Positions 64,000 to 64,000 of a stretch of DNA of 64,000 bases are shown here, piece by piece. The stretch comes from Eremophila alpestris peregrina. Lineage: Eukaryota; Chordata; Aves; Passeriformes; Alaudidae. Location: positions 11,773,546 to 11,837,545 of the forward strand of contig WMCF01000007.1 of assembly GCA_009792885.1 (NCBI GenBank), read 5' to 3'. Position 1 is the stretch's first letter. Each line of letters opens with the position of its first letter. The notes beneath the pieces are model-generated. The model did no database searches. It was given only the letters and a program-made list of their open reading frames with translations, and was not told the DNA's origin. The position numbers were made by a program, and so were the translations under genes.

Positions 64000-64000
64000 T
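63905..64000 (+). repeat. (CTTT)24 microsatellite, cut by the window end
   Basis: Twenty-four uninterrupted CTTT units reach the last base, so the true array is longer. One strand is purely pyrimidine and the other purely purine. Confidence 0.99.

Noticed and set aside
1..64000. tRNA genes, rRNA, CRISPR arrays or bacterial-type operons
   Set aside because: No B-box-like GGTTCGAATCC, no rRNA landmarks and no regularly spaced repeats were seen; the sequence is clearly a vertebrate nuclear type.

Overview
The window looks like a stretch of bird nuclear genome, probably from a songbird. The base composition is AT-rich and CpG-poor. It carries many diverged CR1 (chicken repeat 1) LINE fragments, which are the typical bird retrotransposon, and several solo or fragmentary endogenous-retrovirus LTRs of types I associate with songbird genomes. 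The songbird assignment rests on remembered family resemblance and was not checked by a search.

I find no convincing protein-coding gene, rRNA, tRNA or CRISPR array. The open frames are short (mostly 60-100 codons), scattered over both strands, and behave like chance frames in AT-rich DNA. The exceptions are frames inside CR1 copies. The window is best described as intergenic, or the inside of a very large intron.

Layout. 1-4139 is unique sequence. 4140-5294 is a long CR1 copy (+). 5651-6210 is an LTR-like, GC-richer block on the - strand. Unique sequence with small CR1 pieces follows (11850-12030 +, 14858-15370 -, 19121-19220 -). A perfect 23-bp-arm hairpin lies at 20965-21021. A solo LTR with a 5-bp target-site duplication is at 22972-23498 (-), followed by a CR1 tail at 23588-23690 (+). 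An ancient MIR/L2-like repeat is at 25165-25415, and an 8-bp satellite at 26686-26782. The region 26.8-37.6 kb is nearly free of recognisable repeats. CR1 pieces occur at 37598-37790 (+) and 38978-39525 (-). A second, unrelated solo LTR is at 42170-42725 (-). From 42.8 to 53.5 kb there is another long unique stretch. The second long CR1 copy is at 53578-54785 (+), and CR1 tails are at 56725-57190 (-) and 62652-62822 (-). A short LTR related to the one at 23 kb is at 60963-61208 (+). The right end (63031-64000) is a composite of LTR pieces, AT-rich low-complexity DNA and a CTTT microsatellite that runs off the window.

There is no operon or pathway to reconstruct. Function, if any, would be regulatory or a small RNA. 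The best candidate is the hairpin at 20965-21021; weaker ones are palindrome and homeodomain-site clusters near 14.5 and 36.35 kb.
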